Shown here: in pieces, positions 1 to 5,207 of the stretch
How the letters are laid out: every line of letters starts with the position of its first letter
Position numbering within the stretch: the stretch's first letter is position 1
Source: Alphaproteobacteria bacterium
GTDB lineage: Bacteria > Pseudomonadota > Alphaproteobacteria > JAEULC01
DNA length: 5,207 nt
NCBI GenBank assembly: GCA_020851015.1
Contig: JADZDN010000170.1
Span: 1 to 5,207 of the forward strand
Direction: 5' to 3'
The notes under the pieces: generated by a model
Databases searched by the model: none
Seen by the model: the letters and a program-made list of their open reading frames with translations, nothing else
What the model was told of the DNA's origin: nothing
Translations under genes and position numbers: made by a program

Positions 1-1715
1 CAATTATCTCCGGGCTGGCGCTGCCGCTGCCATCGGGGTCGTACCACATCCAACGACTATCCGGCAAAAAGGCGTTGTCGAGGTAGATGCGGGTAATGTC
101 CGTCACCCCCGCGAGCGTCGCGCTGAACGCGCTCGCCGCGAGCACGCCGGTCGGCAAGCCGGGCACCAGCGCCTGCGGCACTCGCATGGTGTCTTCGGGA
201 CCCGAGTAGTCGGTGATGGTGGGGAAAGGGTTGTCGTCGAAAACGAAGACATCTGCGCCGGCGCCGCCGGTCATCAAGCACTGCAAGCGGCCATCGGCCC
301 AGAGCACGTCGTTGCCGCTGCCGCCGTCGAGCGTGGCAAAGCCGTCCTCGCCGAAGAGGGTGTCGTTGCCCTCGCCGCCTGCCAGGGAGTCGAAGCCGTC
401 GCCACCCCAGAGCACGTCGTTGCCCCCCAGGCCATACAGCGTGTCGTGGCCCCCGAGGCCGTAGAGGCGGTTCGTGCCGGCGTTGCCCGTGATGGTGTTC
501 GTGGTCTCCGACCCCGTCAGGTTGATCGCGGTCAGCGCGGTCGCATCCGCGGTGGCAAGCCATTCGATCTCCGCCGCGGCGCTCAGGCGGTAGGTGACGG
601 TGGCGATCACGGTGTCGGCCCCGCCTTCCGCGCCTTCCAGCACCCGGTCGCGCAAATTGTCCACATAAATCAGGTCGTTGCCGGCACCGCCGCGAAGCGT
701 GTCGGTGCCCGCCCGCCCATCCAGCACGTCGTCGCCCGCCATGCCGCGCAACTCGTTGCCTGCGGTGTCGCCGGCCAGCGTATCGGCGAAGCCGGAGCCG
801 ATGACCCCCCTCGAAGCGGTCGAATTGGTCGAGCGCGGCGTCGCCTTCGTTCAGCAACTCGTTCTGCAGTTCTACCCGCACAGCGGCGCCGGAATCGCCG
901 AAGAAGACGAAGTCGAAGCCGTCGCCGCCATCGAGCAGGTCGCCGCCGCTGCCGCCCATGATCACGTCGTTGCCCGCGAAGCCCGCGATCTCGTCGTTGG
1001 CGCCGCCGCCGTAGAGCGTTTCGCCGGCGGCGCCGCCGAGCACCGTGTCATCCCCCAGGCCGCCGTAGACGACGCCGGTCACGAGCCCGAGCCGGCCATC
1101 GTACAGGTCGGCGCCGCCCGCCAGCACGATCGCGCCCAGGATCCGGCCGGCATTGATGACCGTGTCGTCGCTGATGAAGGCCTGGATGGCTTGCCCACCC
1201 TGCGTCGCCGAGACCACGCCGACGTTGTCGAGGTACAGCGTGCCGCTATCATGCCGTATGCCGTGCTGGCGGCCGGCGATCGTGCCTGAATTCACCAACG
1301 AGACGGAGTCGGTCGCATACAGGCCGATGAAGCCGCTGATTAGTCCGCTGTTGGTGATCTCGTTTAGGCTGCCTGACGAGCCGATATGAAGCGCATTCTC
1401 GCTTGCCGTGATCGTGCCGCTGTTGATGATCGCGTTGGCACCGGCGGAAACAAACACCCCGTTGCCGCTGGAGGTGATCCGGCCATTGTTCTGCAAGGTC
1501 CCGTGGCCGGCGGTGTAGGCGACCGCCGCGAAGCCCATGCTCTCGGCCAGGGAGGTGATCGCGCCATTGTTGATGATGGTGGTGCTGATGCCGGAGGACG
1601 TCACGGTGTAGCCATTGGCCCAGAGCTCGCCGCTGCCCATGACGTAGAGATACTGGTAGTCGCCGTTCAGGTTCGCTTCGGCGAATTCGATGGTGCTGAC
1701 GACCTTGCTGGGCAT
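1..1715 (-). CDS. Beta-helix/RTX Ca2+-binding secreted protein, frameshifted and 3'-partial
   Basis: This is probably an extracellular or surface repeat protein exported by a type I (ABC/MFP/outer-membrane) system. The ATG at 1715 is preceded by a strong Shine-Dalgarno (GGGGAGG, 5 bases away). There is no Sec signal peptide, as expected for RTX export. Residues ~45-200 are repeats of the INNGAI, LQNNGRI, INSGTI, ITNSGLI and VNSGTI type, predicting a right-handed beta-helix. From ~218 come RTX nonapeptides (GGLGDDTVLGG, AGNDVIMGG, GDGFDFVFFG). After residue 303 the frame is lost at a C6 run (805-810). Read literally, 249 Arg-rich nonsense residues follow to a TAG at 57-59. Removing one base restores RTX sequence (AGDDVLDG, AGNDLIYVDN, GGNDVLWGGDG, EGNDTLFGEDG) and a C-terminal tail with FVFDDNPFPTITDYS and WYDPDGSGSASPEI, open to base 1. 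Visible length is 571 residues and the stop lies outside. It is a sequencing error or a recent mutation; the specific role is unknown. Confidence 0.85.
298..424 (-). repeat. RTX nonapeptide DNA repeat (two identical 19-bp copies)
   Basis: Identical 19-base copies lie at 298-316 and 406-424. Each encodes the RTX segment GNDVLW on the minus strand. The copies are 108 bases apart, which is 36 codons or exactly four nonapeptide units, so the period fits expansion of the RTX array by whole repeat units. The intervening units (GGDGFDSLAGGEGNDTLFGEDGF) are more diverged at DNA level. This is internal gene structure, not a mobile element. Confidence 0.6.
805..810 (-). other. Single-base frameshift in a homopolymer run of the RTX gene
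   Basis: There are six C on the plus strand (six G on the coding strand). Upstream of the run the coding frame gives DQFDRFEG. With five G instead of six the protein continues as VIGSGFADTLAGDTAG, a standard RTX-type sequence, and stays open for 268 codons to the window edge. With six G it becomes Arg-rich out-of-frame sequence. The location is set by where sensible protein leaves one frame and enters the other. Whether the extra base is real or a read/assembly error cannot be told from the sequence. Confidence 0.85.
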
Positions 1716-1720
1716 TTCAG

Positions 1721-1728
1721 CCTCCCCT
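1721..1728 (-). promoter_or_regulatory. Ribosome binding site of the RTX gene
   Basis: On the minus strand the bases AGGGGAGG end 5 bases before the ATG at 1715. This is close to the ideal anti-16S match and spacing, and it settles the start codon of the RTX protein. Confidence 0.7.
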
Positions 1729-1758
1729 TCACGCGGTGCGGATCCGGTTGTGGTCGGC

Positions 1759-1773
1759 TTGCATTATTTGCAA
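1759..1773. repeat. Inverted repeat TTGCA-N5-TGCAA, candidate operator
   Basis: Perfect 5-base arms TTGCA (1759-1763) and TGCAA (1769-1773) flank the AT-only spacer TTATT. The element lies 44 bases upstream of the RTX start, in the most AT-rich part of the divergent region. A dyad of this size and position is typical of a site for a dimeric transcription factor. No regulator gene is in the window, and arms this short can occur by chance, so the operator role is inference. Confidence 0.3.
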
Positions 1774-1953
1774 TTCTTGCCCGATCCGATAACGAAACTA
1801 GCGTATGATGGGAAAGGGGCAAGATCGTTCCTGACGGTCTTCGCAGGCGCACCAAGCCGGTCTGCCGGCGGCCCTTTGCCGGGCGCTGGCGAGGAGGGTG
1901 GCAGCCTTGGCGCCGCACCACGCGGTGCCGGCGAGGGTGCTCCGGTACCATTG

Positions 1954-1970
1954 GCTTCGTCGCACGAAGC
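1954..1970 (+). other. Short hairpin upstream of the aminotransferase gene
   Basis: GCTTCGT (1954-1960) and ACGAAGC (1964-1970) are perfectly complementary 7-base arms around the loop CGC. The hairpin ends 18 bases before the ATG at 1989. It has no following U-run, so it is not a classical intrinsic terminator. In the 5' leader it could affect translation or mRNA stability, but no function can be shown from the sequence alone. Confidence 0.35.
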
Positions 1971-1988
1971 GCGTGATATGGGCGCCCT

Positions 1989-3155
1989 ATGATCCTCTCC
2001 CCCCGCATCCGCGCCACCGAATCCCCGCCCATCCCCGCCGCGCGCGCCTGGGCTGCGCGCTACGACGGCCGCGCCGGCGCGCCGCTCGACCTGACGCAGG
2101 CGGTGCCGGGCTACCCGCCGCCGGATGCGCTGCTCGCGAAGCTCGCCAAGGCCGCGGGCAGCGCGGCCTGCGCGGGTTATGGCCCGATCGCCGGCGACGC
2201 GGCCCTGCGGGAGGCGCTGGCCGCCGACATGTCGGGCTTCTACGCCGCGCCGATCGCGCCCGCGCAGGTGGCGATCACCGCCGGCTGCAACCTGGCCTTT
2301 GCCATGGCGATGCAGGTGCTGGCCGCCGAGGGCGACGCCGTGCTGCTGCCCGCGCCGCGGTACTTCAACCACCGCATGGCGCTGACCATGCAGGGCGTGC
2401 GCGCCATCCCCGTGCCGACGCGCGCCGAGGACGGCTTCGTGCCCGATCCCGCGCGCATCGACGCCCTGCTCGCCGAGCACCAGCCGCGCGCCGTCGTGCT
2501 GGTGACGCCGAACAACCCGACCGGCGCGGTCTATCCGCGAGATGTGATCGAGCAGGTCGCGACGCATTGCCGCAGCCACGGCGCCTTCCTGGTGCTGGAC
2601 GAAACCTACCGCGACTTCCTCCCCGCCGACCGCACGCCGCCGCATGCGATCTTCGCCGATCCGGACTGGGGCGAGGTGCTGGTCCACCTCTATTCCTTCT
2701 CCAAGGCCTATTGCGTGCCGGGCCATCGCGTCGGCGCCATCGCCGCCGGCGCGGCGGTAATGGCGGAACTGGAGAAGGCGTTCGATACCTTGCAGATCTG
2801 CCCGCCGCGCCCGGCGCAATCGGCGCTCACCTGGGCGATCCCCTCGCTGCGCGACTGGCGCGAGGGCAACCGCGCGTTGATGGCCGGCCGGGCCGCCTTC
2901 TTCCGCGCGGCCGTGGCGCAGCTGCCGGGCTGGCGGCTCGATGCGATCGGCACCTACTTCGCCTATCTCCGCCTGCCCGACGCGGCGCCGGATGCGGTGC
3001 GCGCGGCGGAGATCCTCGCCGCGGAGCGGGGGCTGATGACGCTGCCCGGCCCGTTCTTCGGCCCCGGCCAGGATCGCCATCTTCGCCTTGCCTTCGCCAA
3101 TGCGGGGGAGCAGGTGTTGGCGGAGGTGCCGGCCCGCCTGGCCGCCTTCTCCTGA
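1989..3155 (+). CDS. Class I/II PLP-dependent aminotransferase
   Basis: A fold-type I, aspartate-aminotransferase-like enzyme of 388 residues, the usual family length. It should be cytoplasmic and transfer an amino group from an amino acid to a 2-oxo acid through PLP. Visible landmarks are Y64 in AGYGPIAGD, ITAGCN (96-101) for the cofactor phosphate loop, the NNPTG signature (175-179), D204 in LVLDETY with Y207 close by (PLP ring contacts), the Schiff-base lysine K239 in YSFSKAY, R247 in PGHRVG (phosphate contact) and R366 in LRLAFAN (substrate carboxylate). All key residues are present, so it should be active. The start at 1989 gives an N-terminus (LSPRIRATESPPIP) that looks family-like, although the Shine-Dalgarno is weak. 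It is the first gene of the plus-strand group. Substrate cannot be assigned; it could equally be a C-S lyase-like or amino-acid-specific member. Confidence 0.93.
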   Translation: MILSPRIRATESPPIPAARAWAARYDGRAGAPLDLTQAVPGYPPPDALLAKLAKAAGSAACAGYGPIAGDAALREALAADMSGFYAAPIAPAQVAITAGCNLAFAMAMQVLAAEGDAVLLPAPRYFNHRMALTMQGVRAIPVPTRAEDGFVPDPARIDALLAEHQPRAVVLVTPNNPTGAVYPRDVIEQVATHCRSHGAFLVLDETYRDFLPADRTPPHAIFADPDWGEVLVHLYSFSKAYCVPGHRVGAIAAGAAVMAELEKAFDTLQICPPRPAQSALTWAIPSLRDWREGNRALMAGRAAFFRAAVAQLPGWRLDAIGTYFAYLRLPDAAPDAVRAAEILAAERGLMTLPGPFFGPGQDRHLRLAFANAGEQVLAEVPARLAAFS

Positions 3156-3156
3156 C

Positions 3157-3160
3157 GGAG
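3157..3160 (+). promoter_or_regulatory. Ribosome binding site fixing the FrnE-like start
   Basis: GGAG lies 8 bases before the ATG at 3169 and just after the aminotransferase stop codon (3153-3155). An in-frame upstream ATG at 3088 would put 27 extra residues inside the aminotransferase gene. The position of this site and the usual family N-terminus favour 3169, with likely translational coupling to the upstream gene. Confidence 0.6.
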
Positions 3161-3168
3161 CGACCCGC

Positions 3169-3852
3169 ATGCGGACGAATGAAGCACGCGCTACCCGCAC
3201 GATCGACGTGATCTCCGACGCCATCTGCCCGTGGTGCTGGATCGGCAAGGCGAATCTCGACGCCGCGCTGGAGGAACTGGCCGGGGAGGGGCTGTCCTTC
3301 GCCGTCCACTGGCGGCCCTTCCAGCTCAACCCCGACATGCCCGAGGAAGGCGTGGAGCGCGCCGCCTATCGCGCGGCGAAATTCGGCAGCGAGACACGCG
3401 GGCGCGAGCTCGATGCGCAGGTCGCCGAGGCCGGGCGCGCGGCCGGCGTCGCGTTCCGCCACGACCTGATGGCACGCACGCCGAACACCGTTGCCGCGCA
3501 CCGGGTCATCCGCGCGGCGGAGGCGGCCGGCGTCCAGGATGCGGTGGTCGATGCGCTGTTCCGCGGCTACTTCCAGCAGGGAAAGGACATCGGCGACCCC
3601 GCGACGCTCGACGCCATCGCGGCCGGCGCGGGGCTGCCGGGGATGGCGGCGATGCTCGAAGGCGAGGAACACCGCGATGCCGTGCTCGCCGAGGACATGG
3701 CGGCGCGCCGCGGCGGGATCTCCGGCGTGCCGAGCTTCCTGATGGACCGCCACCTGCTGTTCAGCGGCGCCATGCCCGGCCCTCGCATGGCCGAGGCCTT
3801 CCGCCGCGCCCACGCCATCCTTTCCGAACGGGAGCGCGAGGCGGTAGCCTGA
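3169..3852 (+). CDS. FrnE-like DsbA-family thiol oxidoreductase
   Basis: A thioredoxin-fold protein of 227 residues in the DsbA/FrnE/2-hydroxychromene-2-carboxylate isomerase superfamily. The first beta strand (IDVISDAI) leads into the CPWC redox motif (C20, C23). An all-helical insertion follows, including the family-typical NTVAAHRVIRAAE, and then the cis-proline loop SGVPSF (P188) and LFSGAMPGPRM near the C-terminus. Having both cysteines argues for a disulfide oxidoreductase rather than the isomerase branch. No signal peptide or membrane segment is visible, so it should be cytoplasmic, as for FrnE. It starts 13 bases after the aminotransferase stop, with the Shine-Dalgarno in that gap, so the two are almost certainly co-transcribed. 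A polyketide-pathway role, as for the namesake FrnE, is not suggested by the neighbours. The physiological partner is unknown; thiol or oxidative-stress defence is a guess. Confidence 0.9.
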   Translation: MRTNEARATRTIDVISDAICPWCWIGKANLDAALEELAGEGLSFAVHWRPFQLNPDMPEEGVERAAYRAAKFGSETRGRELDAQVAEAGRAAGVAFRHDLMARTPNTVAAHRVIRAAEAAGVQDAVVDALFRGYFQQGKDIGDPATLDAIAAGAGLPGMAAMLEGEEHRDAVLAEDMAARRGGISGVPSFLMDRHLLFSGAMPGPRMAEAFRRAHAILSEREREAVA

Positions 3853-3876
3853 GCGCGGTCACGGAGGCGCCTGCGG

Positions 3877-4434
3877 ATGGAATGGATCCTGCTCGGTATC
3901 GTCGTCCTGCTGCTGCTGTGGCTGGTCGTCATCTACAACCGGCTGGTCGCGCTGCGGCAGACCGTCGGCCAGTCCTGGTCCGACATCGAGGTGCAGCTCA
4001 AGCAGCGCCACGACCTCGTCCCGAACCTGGTGGAGACGGTGAAGGGCTACGCGGCGCATGAGCGCGGCACGCTCGACGCGGTGATCCAGGCGCGCAACAG
4101 CGCGACGCAGGCGCATACGCCGCAAGCCGCCGCCGCCGCCGAGGGCCAGCTTTCCGGCGCGCTGTCGCGCCTCTTCGCGCTGGCCGAGGCCTATCCGGAC
4201 CTCAAGGCCAACACCAGCTTCAACGCGCTGCAGGGCGAGCTCTCGACGCTCGAGACCAAGATCGCCGCGGCGCGCCGCTTCTTCAACAACGCGGTCGCCG
4301 AGTTCAACGCGGCGATCCAGTCGATCCCCGCGGTGTTCTTCGCCGGCTCCCTCGGCTTCCGCCCGGCGACCTTCTTCGACCTGGAGGAAGCCGAGCGCGC
4401 CGCGGTGCAGACGGCGCCGCAAGTGAAGTTCTGA
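3877..4434 (+). CDS. lemA: LemA family membrane protein
   Basis: This 185-residue protein has the normal length and order of the LemA family. One N-terminal hydrophobic segment (about residues 3-20) is followed by YNRLVALRQTVGQSWSDIEV and the hallmark QLKQRHDLVPNLVETVKGYA with HERG. Further on are LFALAEAYPDLKAN, the FNALQGELSTLE helix, the RRFFNNAVAEFN motif and a C-terminal GFRPATFFDLEE. The body should be a long helical bundle anchored in the inner membrane by its N-terminus. The ATG at 3877 has GGAGG 9 bases upstream and gives the expected short N-terminus. It lies 24 bases after the FrnE-like gene and 3 bases before an M48 protease gene. LemA next to an M48/HtpX-like protease is a recurrent bacterial arrangement. 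The biochemical function of LemA is not established. Confidence 0.95.
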   Translation: MEWILLGIVVLLLLWLVVIYNRLVALRQTVGQSWSDIEVQLKQRHDLVPNLVETVKGYAAHERGTLDAVIQARNSATQAHTPQAAAAAEGQLSGALSRLFALAEAYPDLKANTSFNALQGELSTLETKIAAARRFFNNAVAEFNAAIQSIPAVFFAGSLGFRPATFFDLEEAERAAVQTAPQVKF

Positions 4435-4437
4435 ACC

Positions 4438-5207
4438 GTGCTGCCCGCCACGGGGCTGAGCACGCATCGCTGGAACACCGCGATCCGGTCGATGCTGCTG
4501 CTGGCGGGCTTCCCGCTCCTGCTGGTGATGATGGGCTATGCGCTGGCGCTGCTGATCGTCGCGGGCGATGCCTATTCGGTCGATGAGGGGCTGCGCCGCG
4601 CGGTCACGCTGCTGCCCGCCATCGTCCCGGCGGCGCTCGTGCTGGCCGCGATCTGGTTCGCCGTCGCCTGGGTCGCCCATAACCGCATCCTCGACTTCGT
4701 CACCGGCGCGAAGCGCGTGGCGGACCCGCGCGACGAACCCCGGCTCTGGCACCTGGCGGAGGCGCTCTGCATCAGCCGGGGCATGACCATGCCGCGGCTC
4801 GCGGTGATCGAGACGCCGGCGCGCAACGCCTTCGCCTCCGGCGTGACGCCGCGCCGCGCCGGCGTGACGGTGACGCGTGGGCTGCTCGATGCGCTGGACG
4901 ACCGCGAGCTCTCCGCGGTGCTGGCGCATGAGCTCTCGCATATCCGCAACGGCGATGCGCGCCTCGGCGTGATCGCGGCGGTCTTCGTCGGCGTGATCAC
5001 GCTGGCGACCGACCCGATCTGGCGCGGGCTGCGCTTCACCAGCCGCGGCGGGTTCCGCGTCGGGGGAAGCCGTTCCTCCTCGTCGTCATCCTCCTCGCGC
5101 GGCCGCAGCGGCGGCGTCGCGATGGTGCTGATCCTGATCGCCGTGGTGATCGCGGCGATGGCGCATGTGCTGGCGCTGGTGCTGCGCATGGCGCTGTCGC
5201 GCAACCG
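4438..5207 (+). CDS. HtpX-like M48 zinc metalloprotease, 3'-partial
   Basis: A membrane-embedded protease of family M48; 256 residues are visible and the gene runs off the window. It starts at GTG 4438, 3 bases after the LemA stop and in the same frame. The stretch before the first in-frame ATG (4492), GLSTHRWNTAIRS, resembles the conserved N-terminus of LemA-associated M48 proteins, so GTG is preferred over that ATG. Hydrophobic segments lie at about 19-41 and 58-80. The catalytic zinc motif is HELSH (164-168) in AVLAHELSHIRNGD, preceded by NAFASG (130-135), typical of HtpX-like enzymes. A stretch RS8RGRSGG (about 212-225) separates the HExxH helix from another membrane segment (about 226-250). 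The sequence stops at LSRN, just before where the third zinc ligand (a glutamate in an SRxREYxADxxA-type motif) is expected. Likely role: inner-membrane protein quality control, together with LemA. Confidence 0.92.
   Translation, partial: MLPATGLSTHRWNTAIRSMLLLAGFPLLLVMMGYALALLIVAGDAYSVDEGLRRAVTLLPAIVPAALVLAAIWFAVAWVAHNRILDFVTGAKRVADPRDEPRLWHLAEALCISRGMTMPRLAVIETPARNAFASGVTPRRAGVTVTRGLLDALDDRELSAVLAHELSHIRNGDARLGVIAAVFVGVITLATDPIWRGLRFTSRGGFRVGGSRSSSSSSSSRGRSGGVAMVLILIAVVIAAMAHVLALVLRMALSRN

Larger units (their letters stand above)
1716..1988. promoter_or_regulatory. Divergent intergenic region (promoters for both directions expected)
   Basis: This 273-base gap separates the start of the minus-strand RTX gene from the start of the plus-strand operon, so it should carry promoters for both. 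About 1757-1810 is clearly richer in A/T than its surroundings, the usual place for promoter elements in such a genome. A TTGCCC box (1777-1782) and a TATGAT box (1804-1809) resemble plus-strand -35/-10 elements, but they are 21 bases apart, too wide for a standard sigma70 promoter. I therefore do not assign an exact promoter. About 1850-1950 is very GC-rich with several short imperfect palindromes. No convincing gene lies inside. Confidence 0.45.

Noticed and set aside
298..424. Repeated GNDVLW-coding DNA as a CRISPR or tandem mobile repeat
   Set aside because: The repeats are in frame, spaced by whole RTX nonapeptide units and diverged between copies, so they are protein-repeat structure only.
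57..803. Arg-rich C-terminal half of the uncorrected 552-residue RTX reading as a genuine novel domain
   Set aside because: The alternative frame of the same DNA gives RTX nonapeptides and a secretion-type tail, so the Arg-rich stretch is an out-of-frame artefact of the 805-810 indel.
446..1289. Plus-strand open frames (171 and 203 codons) inside the RTX region
   Set aside because: They run opposite the RTX repeats. Their Val/Ala/Arg-rich sequence follows from the complement of GGxGxD codons; no independent gene signal.
1777..1809. TTGCCC / TATGAT pair as a sigma70 promoter for the operon
   Set aside because: The spacing is 21 bases, beyond the normal 16-18, so I do not call it a promoter; it is only mentioned in the intergenic entry.
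1898..3211. 437-codon plus-strand open frame overlapping the aminotransferase
   Set aside because: It is out of frame with the real gene, and the product is Arg/Ala/Pro-rich with no recognisable motif.
1764..3338. 524-codon open frame on the minus strand opposite the aminotransferase
   Set aside because: It is antisense to a clear PLP aminotransferase with all motifs intact. Its product is Arg/Gly/His-rich low-complexity sequence without domains, as expected from the complementary strand of GC-rich coding DNA.
2827..3813. 328-codon minus-strand open frame opposite the FrnE-like gene
   Set aside because: Shadow of the FrnE-like and aminotransferase genes; the composition is typical antisense (His/Arg/Gly) and no start context or family motif is present.
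3231..4061. 276-codon plus-strand open frame spanning the FrnE-like and lemA genes
   Set aside because: Arg-rich off-frame reading of two well-supported genes.
3859..4941. 360-codon minus-strand open frame opposite lemA and the M48 gene
   Set aside because: Antisense to two genes with strong family motifs; His/Arg/Gln-rich with no domain.

Overview
The window comes from a very GC-rich bacterial chromosome. Codon third positions are strongly G/C, and the gene content (an RTX-type secreted protein, a LemA/M48 membrane pair, a FrnE-type DsbA protein) fits an alphaproteobacterium. An Acetobacteraceae- or Methylobacterium-like host is plausible, but that is inference from style, not proof.

Layout. 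Positions 1-1715 (minus strand) hold one long RTX-type Ca2+-binding secreted protein. Its N-terminal half is a run of N-x-G-x-I repeats that should fold as a right-handed beta-helix. Its C-terminal half carries GGxGxDxUx nonapeptides and ends in an RTX/type I secretion tail. As written the gene is broken by one extra base in a C6 run (805-810). On either side the protein reads perfectly in two different frames, and with one base removed it stays open to the window edge (571 residues visible, last few residues missing). Positions 1716-1988 are a divergent intergenic region. It holds a relatively AT-rich island with the inverted repeat TTGCA-N5-TGCAA and a short hairpin close to the next gene.

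Positions 1989-5207 (plus strand) are a tightly packed, probably co-transcribed group of four genes: a class I/II PLP aminotransferase (1989-3155), a FrnE-like cytoplasmic DsbA-family oxidoreductase with CPWC (3169-3852), a LemA-family membrane protein (3877-4434), and a GTG-initiated HtpX-like M48 zinc metalloprotease (4438-end, cut by the window edge). Gaps are 13, 24 and 3 bases, with no terminator seen between genes.

Functionally, LemA and the M48 protease form a recurrent pair thought to act at the inner membrane. The aminotransferase and FrnE-like protein are metabolic/redox genes whose link to that pair is positional only. I see no RNA gene, CRISPR array, insertion sequence or defence system. 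The points most worth a second look are the frameshifted beta-helix/RTX gene and the divergent regulatory region; nothing here is convincingly a new biological system.
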